Below are positions 33,299-44,154 of a DNA stretch of 64,000 bases, piece after piece. Position 1 is the stretch's first letter. Each line of letters starts with the position of its first letter. Source of the DNA: Pegoplata infirma (taxonomy: Eukaryota > Arthropoda > Insecta > Diptera > Anthomyiidae); contig OY992536.1 of assembly GCA_963921195.1 (NCBI GenBank), forward strand, positions 310,001 through 374,000. The letters are read 5' to 3'. Below the pieces are notes generated by a model that ran no database searches, was not told the DNA's origin, and saw only the letters and a program-made list of their open reading frames with translations. Made by a program: the position numbers and the translations under genes.

Positions 33299-33816
33299 AG
33301 GGTCGAACTAGAATCAAATGCGTAGCGCAAGACGTAAAAAAAAAAACAAAAACAAACACATTAAATTTGAAATTTTTACGTCCGTTTGATTTAGGTAACT
33401 CACATTTGAATATTAAGCTGCCCATTCACTTGCAATAAAATTGCTCAACTTAAAAAAAAAAATATTTTACAATATTATTGTCGTTTTACCCTACACAGCA
33501 AATAAAATTGCTCAATACCTAAACCCAATATATTGTACAAGATATAAACATAAACATAACATAATAAAAGTTGTGCAATATAGACAACACACTGATAAAA
33601 TATATTGCAGTATTCTTGTTTGTACAATAAATATCAAAAGTGTTTTGATATTCTCCAATATATTGCACAACCGTAAATATAACATACACACAAGCGATAT
33701 TATTGTACAATTTGAAAAGTTGAACAATAATATTGCAAGTGAATGGGCAGCTTTAGAAACGAAAAATTATTGGGCGTTACGCCTTACGCGACGTAATTTG
33801 ATTCAGGTTGGACGCT
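33299..33816. mobile_element. AGGGTCGAAC MITE, copy with nested insertion
   Basis: The two outer parts (33299-33415 and 33753-33816) join into a sequence almost the same as 12127-12302. The insertion at 33416-33752 explains the extra length. Confidence 0.8.
33416..33752. mobile_element. PIF/Harbinger-like MITE, AGCTGCCCATTCACTTGCAA ends, TSD TTA
   Basis: AGCTGCCCATTCACTTGCAA at the left is inverted exactly at the right. TTA lies on both sides (33413-33415, 33753-33755), and the empty copy at 12127-12302 has it once. Inside, CAATATATTG and TTGTACAA palindromes recur. A truncated relative lies at 59843-60077. Confidence 0.88.
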
Positions 33817-33947
33817 GAAAAGTAAAACTTGTCAGTTGAAAAATAATAAAAAGACAAAAATTTTTGTCTTTTTTAAAGTTTTGCTGCTTTTTCTCTGCTT
33901 TCAGAAACTTGAAATTTTGACTTGAAATAACTTTTTTGTTTTTATAA

Positions 33948-34367
33948 GGTCTATTCGATTACCTTACTACAATCTACTATTTTTTACTCATTTTACTACA
34001 GCTGGAAATTTTCAATAGGTCTATTCGATTACCCAAATTTCTTACTATTTTTTACTACAACTGGAAAATTTGTTTACTTTTTGTATTGAAAATTTCCAGC
34101 TGTAGTAAAAGCTCCATTCGATTACCCAAATTTCTTACTATTTTTTACTACAACTGGAAAGTCTTGTTTACTTTTTGTATTGAAAATTTCCAGCTGTAGT
34201 AAAATGAGTAAAAAATAGTAGATTGTAGTAAGGTAATCGAATAGACCTAAAATGAGTAAAAAATATTAGATTGTAGTAAGGTAATCGAATAGACCTAATA
34301 CAAAAAGTAAACAAGACTTTCCAGTTGTAGTAAAAAATAGTAAGAAATTTGGGTAATCGAATAGACC
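33948..34367. mobile_element. Cluster of GGTCTATTCGATTACC hairpin MITEs
   Basis: At least three partial or full units in both orientations lie inside or next to each other, sharing TTACTATTTTTTACTACAAC and TTTCCAGCTGTAGTAAAA arms. The outer ends are GGTCTATTCGATTACC at 33948 and its inverse ending at 34367, with TA or AA outside. The repeated joints suggest insertion of one copy into another. Confidence 0.75.
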
Positions 34368-34563
34368 TATAGTGTTTGTTTTTTACTCATTACAAAACCT
34401 ATTGGAATATAGTCGCACTTTTTCAACTATTCTTTATCAAGACGAAAAATTGATGAAAACAAGTGTACATCATAGCACCTTTAGAAAAATACATTAAATT
34501 TTTTTAATTTTTTTGAAAACATTTCGTTGTAATTTAAAAAAAAAAACTTATTAATGTAATTAC

Positions 34564-35130
34564 TAGGGATGAGATTTTGATGCACTAAAAAATCTAAAAT
34601 ATGCTCTTATAATATGCGCTAAAAAATTCAAAATATGCACTAAAAAACCATAAAATATGCACTAAAAAATAAAATGTGTACAGTAAAAATCTTGTTTTTA
34701 TAGGAAAAACTTCTTAAAAAGAAAAAAAAAATAACGCTAGGTTTAAAAAATAACATTTAAAACTTTATACAAGCAAGATTTTTTTAGAAATTAAGAAAAT
34801 CTATAAAAAAAATTTAGAAGAAAAAAATATTTTTTCTTATTTTCAAAATAATTTTTTAAAATTTATAATAGTTTTTGAAAAAAATAAATTTCGACTTGTG
34901 TTTTTGCTAATTTATACCAAAATATGCTCTTAAAAGTTGGAAATATGCACAAAATATGCATTTAAAATTAAAATATGCAAAAATATGCATTTTCACCAAA
35001 ATATGCAAAATATGCAAAAACAAATCGATGCCATTTTAACGCAAATTTCTTAATTCGGAAAGATAATTGGTCGATATCGTTTTTAGACTTTCGACAAAAA
35101 ACATGCATTTGCATGGAAATCTCATCCCTA
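34564..35130. mobile_element. hAT MITE, TAGGGATGAGATTT ends, TSD GTAATTAC
   Basis: A perfect 8-bp duplication GTAATTAC (34556-34563, 35131-35138) flanks the ends TAGGGATGAGATTT and, read inward, TAGGGATGAGATTTCC. The interior is rich in AAAATATGCAC words. It is the same family as 49464-49996, with long identical stretches such as GGAAAGATAATTGGTCGATA. Confidence 0.92.
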
Positions 35131-35138
35131 GTAATTAC

Positions 35139-35615
35139 AAACAATTTTTGTTATCGGGATTTTTTTCTTGTTTTTGTTAAATTTTTACTTTTTAAAATAG
35201 CTAGCGTTAATATTTGCATCGGTTTTAACAATTTTTGCAAAGTTTTTTTTAATGCTATCTGCAAAAAAAAATTACACAGGCACACCAAAAAAAAAGTGGC
35301 CAGACCCAGAGGGTAGACCCAGTTATTTCTAGGTTTTTGGGGTCGCTGAATCCGAATATGCCCATAAAAAATCATTTCAATTGCCAGTGTTTCCCCTACC
35401 GCCCCTCATTAACCCCCCGGGAGGATTGACTTTTAACTGTCATACATACTTAAAATTAATGTGCACTTTTATGTTCAATTGCCAGCTAAACCCTAAAAAT
35501 TATATGACCCTTCCCTCAATCCCTAGCACGCCCTTACAACCCCCTGAAGGGGGATGAATTTTGAGTGTTTATACAAAATTAAGATGTATATTGTAAGCAC
35601 TGTGCATTTGAATAT
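35139..35615. repeat. Old repeat with CAATTGCCAG words; host of two insertions
   Basis: CAATTGCCAGTGTTTCCCCT at about 35379 and CAATTGCCAGCTAAACCC at about 35477 begin two loosely similar blocks, each with a CCCC...GGGG stretch and TTTATAC/TACATAC words. The last part (from 35591) is the left flank of a sequence that recurs uninterrupted at 43091-43150. Confidence 0.5.
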
Positions 35616-37277
35616 CCCAGCAAACAAGCAGACTCATTTTGGACTCCAAAATGGGCTCCAAAAATATAACAAGAATTTCAAATTATTGTATGAAAGTGGT
35701 TCATCCAAAAGAGCCCTTTTTTTTGATTCAAAAATGAGTGTGGGAAATGAGTGTGAGAGGGGAAATTTCCCTCCTATATAGGAGTCTTTAAAGACTCATT
35801 TTTGAGCCCCTTAGGAATAATTTTTGTGCACTTTTGGGATTGTTAATGGATTGTATTTTGGTTTTTAAAATTTAAAATTTTAAATTTCTAATCTGTGATA
35901 AAACAATAATAAACTGATTTTTTTTATTTTTTATCTAATATTTTATTATAATGGTTTAACAAAAAAAAAGACAATAAACGTAACAGCCGGCAACATCTTC
36001 TGTTTTTTGTTGGCTGGGTTTTTCTTAAATAATACAAATTACAATAACTATTTTTTTTTTTGTAAAAACTGAAAAACATTTTAACATAAAAAATGCGCTA
36101 GCAATCTGTAATTTTCCATTTATTTCTGTTGATCAACATTCATTCCCACCAGGGTTGGCAACCGATACCCACCTAGAATAACGGTATTTGGCTACTGTAC
36201 CACAACCAATAAAGATATGGACATTTTCAAAAGCGATTATGAAAGCTGAGGAAATTTCTAGTATTTTAAGTATGTCACTTCGTGTTTCTACCGGTTCGTT
36301 TTCGAAATATAGGTCAATACCTTTATAATACCGTTTGAAACGGTATTATAACGGTAGTGGCCTATATAACTAAAACGAACCGGTAGAAACACGAAGTGAC
36401 ACATTTAAGATACTAGAAATTTCATCAGCTTTCATAATCGCTTTTGAAAATGTCCATATCTTTATTGGTTCGGGTACAATAGCCAAATACCTTTATTCTA
36501 GGTGGGTATCGGTTGCCAACCCTGATTCCCACATCTTTGACCAATATGCATTTTTGACCCGATATGTATGTATATTTTTTGTTGTCCTTAAAAAATGTCT
36601 GTTTCCTTTAAAAAATAAAAATACAATTTTAACAGGGTTCATTATATTGTGACAATGGCTAGCTTACCAAGAATCCCATTAGATCCACCGAATTTGAAAA
36701 CCTTTTCCCAGTTTTTTAAGATCTGCTATGGTCAGGCATTATGAATACAAAACCATTTTTTATATAAAAATGACCTAAAGCGATGTTTTCGTAAGCGCAA
36801 TTTTTATGATATTATTGCTAAATTTTATACAAAATTTATTTTACAATTTTTTCATAACCACAAACACACGCGGGCGGAAAAAAATAAACAATTTTAATAA
36901 TTTTGAAAATAACTGACATAAAATTCTTTTTTCGTATTCAAAAAATATATTTAGGCTCCAAAAAGAATAATTTTTTGTAGTCTTTTTAAAAGGTTCAATA
37001 AACACTTTTATTTTTAATCTTTTTAGAGTCGATTTAGACAGTAATTTTTAAAAAACAAATTTCCCTTTCATTTTGGAGTCCTTTTGGACTCAAAATTGAT
37101 GGCTCCTTTTTCCATAAAAAAACAGAGTGTTTTATGAAAAACAAAATTTAAAGTTCAAACAATAGTTTTAATTTTGAATCAGTTTCGACTCTAAAATATG
37201 TGGGCTCCAAAAATAATCCATTTTTGAACTCATTTTAAAAGCATTTATTTTGAGGGCTCCGAATTTTGTTAGCTGGG
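35616..37277. mobile_element. CCCAGC-ended element, TSD AT, empty site known
   Basis: It starts CCCAGCAAACAAGCAGACTC and ends TTTGTTAGCTGGG, with AT on both sides (35614-35615, 37278-37279). The related sequence at 43091-43150 has AT once and no insert. Subterminal TTGGACTCC/GGAGTC words occur at both ends as in 4207-5075. A hAT hairpin (36150-36524) is nested inside. A frame at 35554-35781 spans the border and is not a gene. Confidence 0.88.
36150..36524. mobile_element. hAT hairpin MITE, CAGGGTTGGCAACC ends, TSD ATTCCCAC
   Basis: A perfect 8-bp duplication ATTCCCAC (36142-36149, 36525-36532) flanks a 375-bp element that is inverted over nearly all its length, from CAGGGTTGGCAACCGATACC at the edge to AACGGTATTA near the centre. 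The CAGGG start is the classic hAT end. The ends resemble those of 9554-12088. Confidence 0.93.
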
Positions 37278-37300
37278 ATTTTAAAAATAATCATCGACAC

Positions 37301-37641
37301 CCCAATAAGCACATTTAAAATTCAATTGCCAATCAAGTATAAATCAAGTGTAAATCAAGCCCTTATTTCCAGTCGATGCTTGATTTATACTTGAATTACA
37401 CTTGAATTCAATAGCATTCTCCAGCAAAACGGATACTTGAATTCAAGCGCTGTTTTTACGCTTGAAAACCAGGGAAAAGGCTGTAAAAACAGGGCTTGAA
37501 TTCCAGTGTCCGTTTTGCTGGAGTATGCTATTGAATTCAAGTGTAATTCAAGTATAAATCAAGCAGGGGCTGGAATTTAGGGCTTGATTTACACTTGTTT
37601 TATACTTGATTTGCACTTGAATTTTAAAATTGCTTATTGGG
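37301..37641. mobile_element. CCCAATAAGC hairpin MITE, TSD AC, empty site known
   Basis: CCCAATAAGCACATTTAAAA at the left pairs with the right end (ATTTTAAAATTGCTTATTGGG), and the arms continue through repeated CAAGTATAAATCAAG/CTTGATTTATACTTG words to ATTCTCCAGCAAAACGGA in the centre. AC lies on both sides (37299-37300, 37642-37643); the relative at 43091-43150 carries the site without the element. Confidence 0.88.
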
Positions 37642-37643
37642 AC

Positions 37644-38601
37644 AGTTTATAAATATATCAAACAGAAAAATAATAAAATTTTGATTATTCTGAGAACCAT
37701 AAAATTAGAAAAGTCGTGATTTTTATTTAAGCTTATAAAGCAGCTGTGGGATCTAAGACAAAATCAACCAATGGAAGATAAAATAATAATAGTAATTGAA
37801 TTGAGATTTGCGGATGCAGTGAAGTTTTTCCAAGATTTTTGCATTGAATTGCGAGAAAACGCAGTCATGAACAATGAAGTGCCAATTGCGTGATCTCTTT
37901 ATGGTTAACACAACAGACTTATAAAAAAGGATTTTATAATAATGGCCAGGTTCCCATTAAATCCCTCTGCTTTTTTTCCAAACATCTTAATCTCTTCAAG
38001 GACCATTTGATAACGTTAAAATGTTCTGATGGTGCGCTGTGTCTGGTTGATTCAGATTCTTAGTGTTATGTTTTTTCTTCTTCTATAAGCTTTAACATTC
38101 CAAGAGAGATGCACATTTCGAAATTGTCTATTCTACCAAAACCGGAAATATTAAGAACAACTGGAAATGTGACAATTATTTAAAATCATTTTGAGTATAT
38201 TGGTCATTTGGTTTAAAGACAGATCTAATGTGATCGTCATCTGCGTTTTCTAGACCTATTCTTTTAATTTAAAGGAAAATTGGAAATACTGATGTATTCA
38301 GATTTCAGAATATTTTTTTTAGTTAAAAAGTGAAATAGAGTATTAAGAGTTGTGAATTGGAAAATTGTTGTGTTCGGGACAGACGATGAAATACTTGATT
38401 TCTTGGTTTATTATACTATTTCTTTGTGGTAATGTTTTTGATGATATTCAAAATAAAAGTTAAAAATTATTTAGGTTGGAGACTTTGATTCAAATAATTT
38501 TGAATTGAACTGCTCACGAAAATTTAAAATTTTTTTAATTATACAGATACTATACAGGGACGTGCATGAGGGTGAATGGCCGTAAGCAGAACAGGTAGAT
38601 T
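37644..38601. other. No recognised feature
   Basis: Base composition is slightly more mixed than nearby repeats, but frames are short and broken and I recognise no protein. It may be a decayed coding or transposon remnant. Confidence 0.4.
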
Positions 38602-38829
38602 TTAGAGAATACAGAAAGTATTCAGAGAATACAGATGGTATTCAGAGGATACAGTTTGTGTTCAAATAAGTAATACAGATCGTATTTTGAGAATACAGAT
38701 AGTATTCAGAGAATATAGATAGTATTCGGAGAATACAGATAGTATTCAGAGAATACAAGTAGTATTCAGAGAATAGAGATACTATTCAGAGAATATAGAT
38801 AGTATTCAAAGAATACAGATAGTATTTAG
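38602..38829. repeat. About 20-bp minisatellite, roughly 11 units
   Basis: Units close to CAGAGAATACAGATAGTATT repeat head to tail with small changes (AGAGATACTATT, TATAGATAGTATT). Nothing here resembles CRISPR: there are no unique spacers. The LINE insertion begins 30 bases to the right. Confidence 0.85.
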
Positions 38830-38867
38830 ATCGCGATAGATTTTTTTATTTTACTGTTTTAATAAAC

Positions 38868-40299
38868 ATGTGCGGTCCAATAGACAGAAAAGTAAACTCA
38901 ATTAATAGATCACTTAAAAATCAACACTTCGAAAATAACCCAGATACTTTGACAAACAGGGAAGAGTTAGAATTTTATATTAGAAGACTTAAAAAATCGA
39001 AAGCTCCTGGTCTAGACGGAATCCAGAATATAGTACTCAAAAAACTTCCTTACTCAGCTTTAGAGTTCCTAGTTAAGATCTTCAATTTCTGTATCCAAAA
39101 TGCTTATTTTCCAAATCGCTTTAAAAAAGCAAAAGTTATTCCAATTGCAAAGTCTGGTAAAAACCCTAAACTTTCCAGTAGTTATCGTCCAATCAGCTTG
39201 TTGAGTTGCATTGACAAGGTATTCGAAAAAAATAGTTTTTATTAGACTAAAACAGTTTGTGGATGAGAATAACCTTATTCATGACTGTCAATATGGTTTT
39301 AGGGCTCAACACTCTACAATACACCAAGTCAAACGAGTTGTTAACATGATTAACTCTAACAAGAGTAATAGACATTCAACTGGTGTTCTGTTTTTAGATA
39401 TAGAAAAAGCTTTCGACTCGATCTGGCACGAAGGACTAGTTTATAAACTTCATAAAATGAAACAGCCTTTGTACTTAGTTAAACTTGTTATGAGCTTTCT
39501 CAGTGATAGGTGCTTCCTTGTGGATATTAATGGTGATCAGTCTAATGAAATGGCTATTCCTTCTGGTGTCCCACAGGGATCCGTGCTATCACCTCTATTA
39601 TATTCGTTATATATATCAGATTTTAAATCTCTTAGAGACAATGATGTAGCTTTTTATGCCGATGATAGCGCATTTGTAAGCCATGGTAAGGTATCTAATG
39701 CAATTGTTAAACGTATGCAGAGATCACTTACATCAGCACATAAATTCTTCACCAAATGAAAAATAAAGATAAATGAGGATAAATCCCAGGCTATAATCTT
39801 CCCATTTAATAAATCACCAAAGAGAATTCTAACTCGTCCGTTTTCTATCCAAGGGAAAACAATACCTTTTATGGACTCTATAAAATACTTAGGGGTAACA
39901 CTTGATCGCAAACTTTTATTTAAAGAACATTTGAATATAGTTTGCTCAAAAGCAGTAACGTGTGGTAGATCTCTGTATCCACTCCTAAACAGGAAGAGCA
40001 AATTAAACACAAAAAATAAGCTTCTTTTGTATAAAATGTGCATTAGACCTATTTTAACATATGCATGTCCAGTATGGATTAATTGCGCAAAAACTCATAA
40101 AAAAAGATTACAAATTATCCAGAATAAAAACTTAAAGATAATATACAATCTTCCTAAAAGATTCTCTACAGTAGATTTACATCAAATGTCAAATCAAAAA
40201 ACCATAGAGGCCCTAATTAGAGAAATGACTCTGACATTTTCAGACAAATGCAGAGATTCCAATTACGCACACATAAGGAGATTGACTGACAGTGACTAG
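38868..40299 (+). pseudogene. Jockey-clade reverse transcriptase, decayed
   Basis: The reverse transcriptase copies element RNA into the cut target. Visible motifs in order: KSKAPGLDGI (38993-39022), SYRPISLLSCIDKVFEK, QYGFR, LFLDIEKAFDSIWH, IPSGVPQGSVLSPLLYSLYI, the catalytic AFYADDSAF (39649-39675) and KYLGVTLDRKL. Two lesions break it: an extra A in the run at 39225-39231 shifts the frame, and the TGA at 39757-39759 stands where a Trp is usual (TK*KIKINEDKSQ). The domain is otherwise complete to the C-terminal end at 40299, which lacks a cysteine motif. The start at 38868 is just the first Met after the truncation point. It is a dead copy but not very old. Confidence 0.88.
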
Positions 40300-40314
40300 C
40301 TTATCTATCTAATA

Positions 40315-41322
40315 CAGAGCTTCTCACTAACTTTTGCTTTGCGACCCCTTTTCAATATTTAAAATTTCTCGCGACCCCCCAACATAAAAAAAAAATAAAT
40401 TATTAACGTGAACTTTACTCGCAGTTTTCTCAAAAACCTGAATTAATGGAAAAATTTGAAAACCAAATTCAGAAGCAGCATTGAAAAATTACTTGAAACC
40501 GTGTGGTCAGATCCCAGACGTATACCAAAAATTTCACGTAAAAAACATTTAAAAAATAAAAAATAACACAATTTTTGTAAAATTTCACCTCAATTTCCTC
40601 AAAAATTTGGAAAAGAGGTCCAACCTCGACATTTTGTATCAAAACTTACCATCGTCATTCATTTTTTATTTCCGAAAATAATAGAAAATTTCCAGTTTAA
40701 CCTGATCAGAAATGAAGAAATGTTTACCAAGAAAGCATTTAAAGTCCAATTTGGAGTAATGAAAGTTATTTTTTCAAAATTATGGACCAATGTTTAGTAT
40801 TGTTCGAAATTTTATTCGATTGCGTATCTAGATCCGTTATTCGGAATCAGATTCGACATCAGCATATAAAAGTAAATCGAAAAAAGTGGTCAGATCCCAG
40901 ACGCGTCCAAAAATTTCACAAACAAAGCTCTTAAAAATGCACAAGAACACGTTTTTGTTAACTTTGCCTTAAATTTTCTCAAAAACCTAACGTACTAGAA
41001 AATTTTGGAACCCAGATTCGGAATCAGCATCGGAAAGTTAAAAGAAAACAAACTTTCAGATTCCAGACTCAGCCAAAAAACTTCACAAATCAGTGTTGGC
41101 CATTCCGGAAATTAACAACTGCACAGTGATAACGGAAGGTCTTTAAGTGATGGAAAATTTTATTTCTTTAATAAAAGTGTTTGTATATTTTTATAACACA
41201 ACAATAAAAAAATGTGTTTTAAATTTCACAAAATTTAAGGTTTTAACAAAATTGTTCGCGACCCCCCTGAAACTCTTCCGCGACCCCCTAGGGGGTCGCG
41301 ACCCACCGTTTGAGAACCATTG
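40315..41322. mobile_element. hAT element (non-coding), TSD ATCTAATA
   Basis: A perfect 8-bp duplication ATCTAATA (40307-40314, 41323-41330) flanks the ends CAGAGCTTCTCACTAAC and, read inward, CAATGGTTCTCAAACGG. GCGACCCC/GGGGTCGCG words stand near both ends. The 1-kb interior has no open frame. It lies in the LINE 3' UTR. Confidence 0.9.
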
Positions 41323-41423
41323 ATCTAATAGATATGTTAGTGGCTGCCATAGATCTCTTACTTCCCCATTTCTTCATTGTGATATAAAGTATAGGTTTTT
41401 TACTATCTTTTTCCTATTAATAC

Positions 41424-42863
41424 CCCAGCAAAAAAAGAGCTTACCATTCACTACAAAATTCACCACAACTTATGAACCAGATGTACTTCTTCTTCAACTG
41501 AAACATTGATGAATTTAATATGGGCGTGACACACAAAGTATGTTCTTTTTATCGCCACTTTTCAGTGGCGAAAGATTGATACTTAAGTATAACATATATC
41601 ACTAGTGTTTTTATCACAACTTCTGAAGTAGTGATCCGGATGTTAATATAACTTGACCTTTTGGAAGCACTTTTTTCATCACTTTTTTTGAAGTACATAT
41701 TTCTTGGCATTTTAGGTGTGATTATGTCATTTTTATTTGATGATTTAGAACTTCTAAATTAGAAGTTCTTTTTTCACTTATTTTTGTAAGATTGATTGAA
41801 AGAGTATTTTTTTGTAATATTTACACTAAAAACACTGTTCGACAGCAAAAACCTTCCAGTGAAATTTCTAACTGGTCCTTATAGATTTTGGTCTCCTGCT
41901 TCCAAATCTACTGTCCAAATTTTTCTAGCATGTACCGTTTTTGAGATATTCGCTGTTAAAAAGTAAAAATAGCACTTTTAGGGGTCCACTGTTACGTATT
42001 CTTACGTTGCTTCCACGAAATAGGACTTGATTTCATATAAAATGGAACTCCTGATTCCAAAACTGCAATCCAAAATTTTCAAGCATGTTCTGTTTTTGAG
42101 ATATTCGCGTTTGAAAATTTTAGTGTGATTTATAAAGAATATAAGTGCGTAACAGTAGAGTTTGAGTTTTTCAAACGCCAATATTTCAAAAACAGTACGC
42201 GATAGAAAAATTTGGATGCCAGATTTGGAATAAAGATGCCTTATTTTTACTAAATCGAGTTCTATTGTGTTTGAGCAACTTAAGAATACGTTACAGTCAC
42301 AAGTTTGTTTTGACCACAAGCCTATACCTCAATTTTCTTAAAAGCTTAAACAATCTTTAATAATGTAATGCAGCAACATCCGCTTTAGTTCGTAAATGTA
42401 TTTATTTAATTTAGGACCAACTTTTTTTGATATAAGATATGAAATTTGAAAAATTTATCAATAATCGATTTTCGTCTTTTCGATTTTTTAAGCTCTAAAT
42501 AAAGAGAAATGAAATGCCATTACCAAATTTTATCACCATTTTTGCAAAACCTAAATCTATTTGAAGCTGGACGTAGAAAAAATTGCATGTTTCGTGTATC
42601 ACTCTCATTTTAATTGTTTCAGTTAAAAAAGAAGTTCATTGGTTGTGGTGATTTGATTTGATTCCTAAGAACATATGAAAAAGGTACTTCAAAATCATTA
42701 AGCAAAGAACTGGTGAAAGATGTTTTTATTGTTATTTTGTAGCATTTTTGGAAGTGATTTTAAAAGTACTTCCTACGGAATATGAAGTTCGGCACCTATC
42801 GCTACTTTGTATGTAGTGAAACCACTAATTCTTTTTGAACCACTTCGTTTATTTTTTGCTGGG
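41424..42863. mobile_element. CCCAGC-ended element, copy of the 51254-52879 family
   Basis: It starts CCCAGCAAAAAAAGAGCTTA and ends ATTTTTTGCTGGG. TAC is found on both sides, which allows a 2- or 3-bp duplication. CCATTCACTACAAAATTCAC and GAAGTACTTT-like subterminal words recur. It matches 51254-52879 in reverse orientation through most of its length. The minus-strand frame 42002-42319 is not a known protein. Confidence 0.85.
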
Positions 42864-43034
42864 TACCTGTAACAATTTTATTTTCTTAGCGAACACAATT
42901 TTTTAACATTAGTTAATACTTGCTGTAATATCTTAGATAAAATCTCAAAATATGTTAATGTAAATATAATTAATTTGTAAATACTGATAGTAAATAAATA
43001 AATAAAAAAAAAAAATAAAAAATTTTACTGTTTT

Positions 43035-43150
43035 CTTATATCTTGATTACAGGTGCTTCACGAGGACGTGAACAATGGTGCGTGGCCGAGTTGTAAGCAC
43101 TGTGCATTTGAATATTTTAAAAATAATCATCGACACATTTTATAAATATA
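43035..43150. repeat. Short repeat containing the empty site of two elements
   Basis: From 43091, TTGTAAGCACTGTGCATTTG, AATATTTTAAAAATAATCAT, CGACACATTTTATAAATATA reads straight through the positions where, in the copy at 35591-37655, the elements 35616-37277 and 37301-37641 are inserted. One base differs. Confidence 0.9.
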
Positions 43151-43640
43151 GGTCTGTTTGCGTACTTTCCCAGTAAAAATTATCAAGCAACAAAATTTTA
43201 GAGAGTAAAAAAGAAATCGCTCTCAAAAAGGAAAAAATGTAAAAAGTACGCGAACAGAAATCCGTAAAAATTTGCAATTTAGGCAAACAGCTGATTTAAA
43301 TCAGGTTATAAAAATTTTTGCCTTCATTCGTAAATTTTTAGCTTGGTGGTATTTATTTTTTAACTTGTTTATAAAAGAAATTTAATTTTAGGATGTATTT
43401 TTTTAATCATTCGTTGATATTTAATCATATTTTATACACAAAAAATGTAACTGCAGAATATTTTGTGTTTTGTTTACAAAAATATAATCATATGTTTTTA
43501 AAACATATGTTTTTTTGTGCTTGATAATTCTTGCTGGCAAAAAATTATCCAGTAAAAACTTGCAAGTTTCTAAAATAGAACTGTCACTTTTTTCTCTCAT
43601 TTTCTCTCTCGTTACTGGGTTTTTAAAGTACGCAAACGAC
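43151..43640. mobile_element. MITE with GGTCTGTTTGCGTACTTT end
   Basis: GGTCTGTTTGCGTACTTTCC, CAGTAAAAA at the left pairs with a right end containing ACTGGGTTTTTAAAGTACGC, AAAC. Pairing is imperfect at the outermost right bases. The left flank is TA. AACAAAATTTTAGAGAGTAA of this element recurs inverted at about 44615-44650, a fragment of a second copy. Confidence 0.65.
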
Positions 43641-43654
43641 TTTTAGACAAAATA

Positions 43655-44152
43655 GGTCTGTTCCAGAACGTTACCGCGGGTGCCCGCGGGTACCCAAACC
43701 AGCCCGAAAAGCGTTCCCGTACGCAAAAATTGGGTAAATGAGAGAGTTTTTGAGAGAATAAATTACTTTCTCATTTTACCGAACTTACCCGCACTTTTTT
43801 TTCGGGTAAATTGGTAACAGTCAGATGTTGTAAAAACAGCTGATTTTTTTTGTGAAGCTAAATTAGTAATTTAAATAAAATAAAGAACTAAACCAAGGAA
43901 ATGTGTTATTTCAATACAAAAAAAGATAATTTGTTATTAAAATAAACTTTTAAAATTTGTTTTCTTGTTTAAATTAATTTTTCTTACGAAAATATTTTAG
44001 CGTTATTGGTTTGTTTACATTTTCTATTATTTTGGGCTTGAAATGTGGTTTTTAGCGTTCCCGTACTTTTGTGCATTTTTGTGGTATCGTGAGAGGTTTT
44101 TTGATTTTCTCTCATTTTACCGAACTTTACCCGGAAAGTTCTGGAACACACC
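43655..44152. mobile_element. MITE with GGTCTGTTCCAGAAC ends, TSD TA
   Basis: The ends GGTCTGTTCCAGAACGTTAC and, read inward, GGTGTGTTCCAGAACTTTCC are flanked by TA (43653-43654, 44153-44154). Inner parts GCGTTCCCGTAC and GAGAGAGTTTTTGAGAG pair with their inverse near 44050-44110. It has no coding content. Confidence 0.8.
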
Positions 44153-44154
44153 TA

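Larger units (their letters stand above)
38861..43021 (+). mobile_element. 5'-truncated Jockey-like LINE with two nested insertions
   Basis: A 13-bp duplication ATTTTACTGTTTT (38848-38860, 43022-43034) and an A-rich tail (about 43006-43021, preceded by AAATAAATAAAT) define the insertion made by target-primed reverse transcription. The endonuclease and gag-like parts are missing at the 5' end. Inside, a hAT MITE (40315-41322) and a CCCAGC element (41424-42863) interrupt the 3' UTR. Without them the LINE is about 1.7 kb. Confidence 0.9.

Noticed and set aside
33043..33818. Two frames of 125-131 codons
   Set aside because: They run through the AGGGTCGAAC MITE and its nested Harbinger-like MITE.
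38602..38829. Regular repeats that might be taken for a CRISPR-like array
   Set aside because: About 20-bp units stand head to tail without unique spacers, in an animal genome; it is a minisatellite.
42002..42319. 105-codon open frame on the minus strand
   Set aside because: It is inside a CCCAGC element and is not kept open in the related copy 51254-52879.
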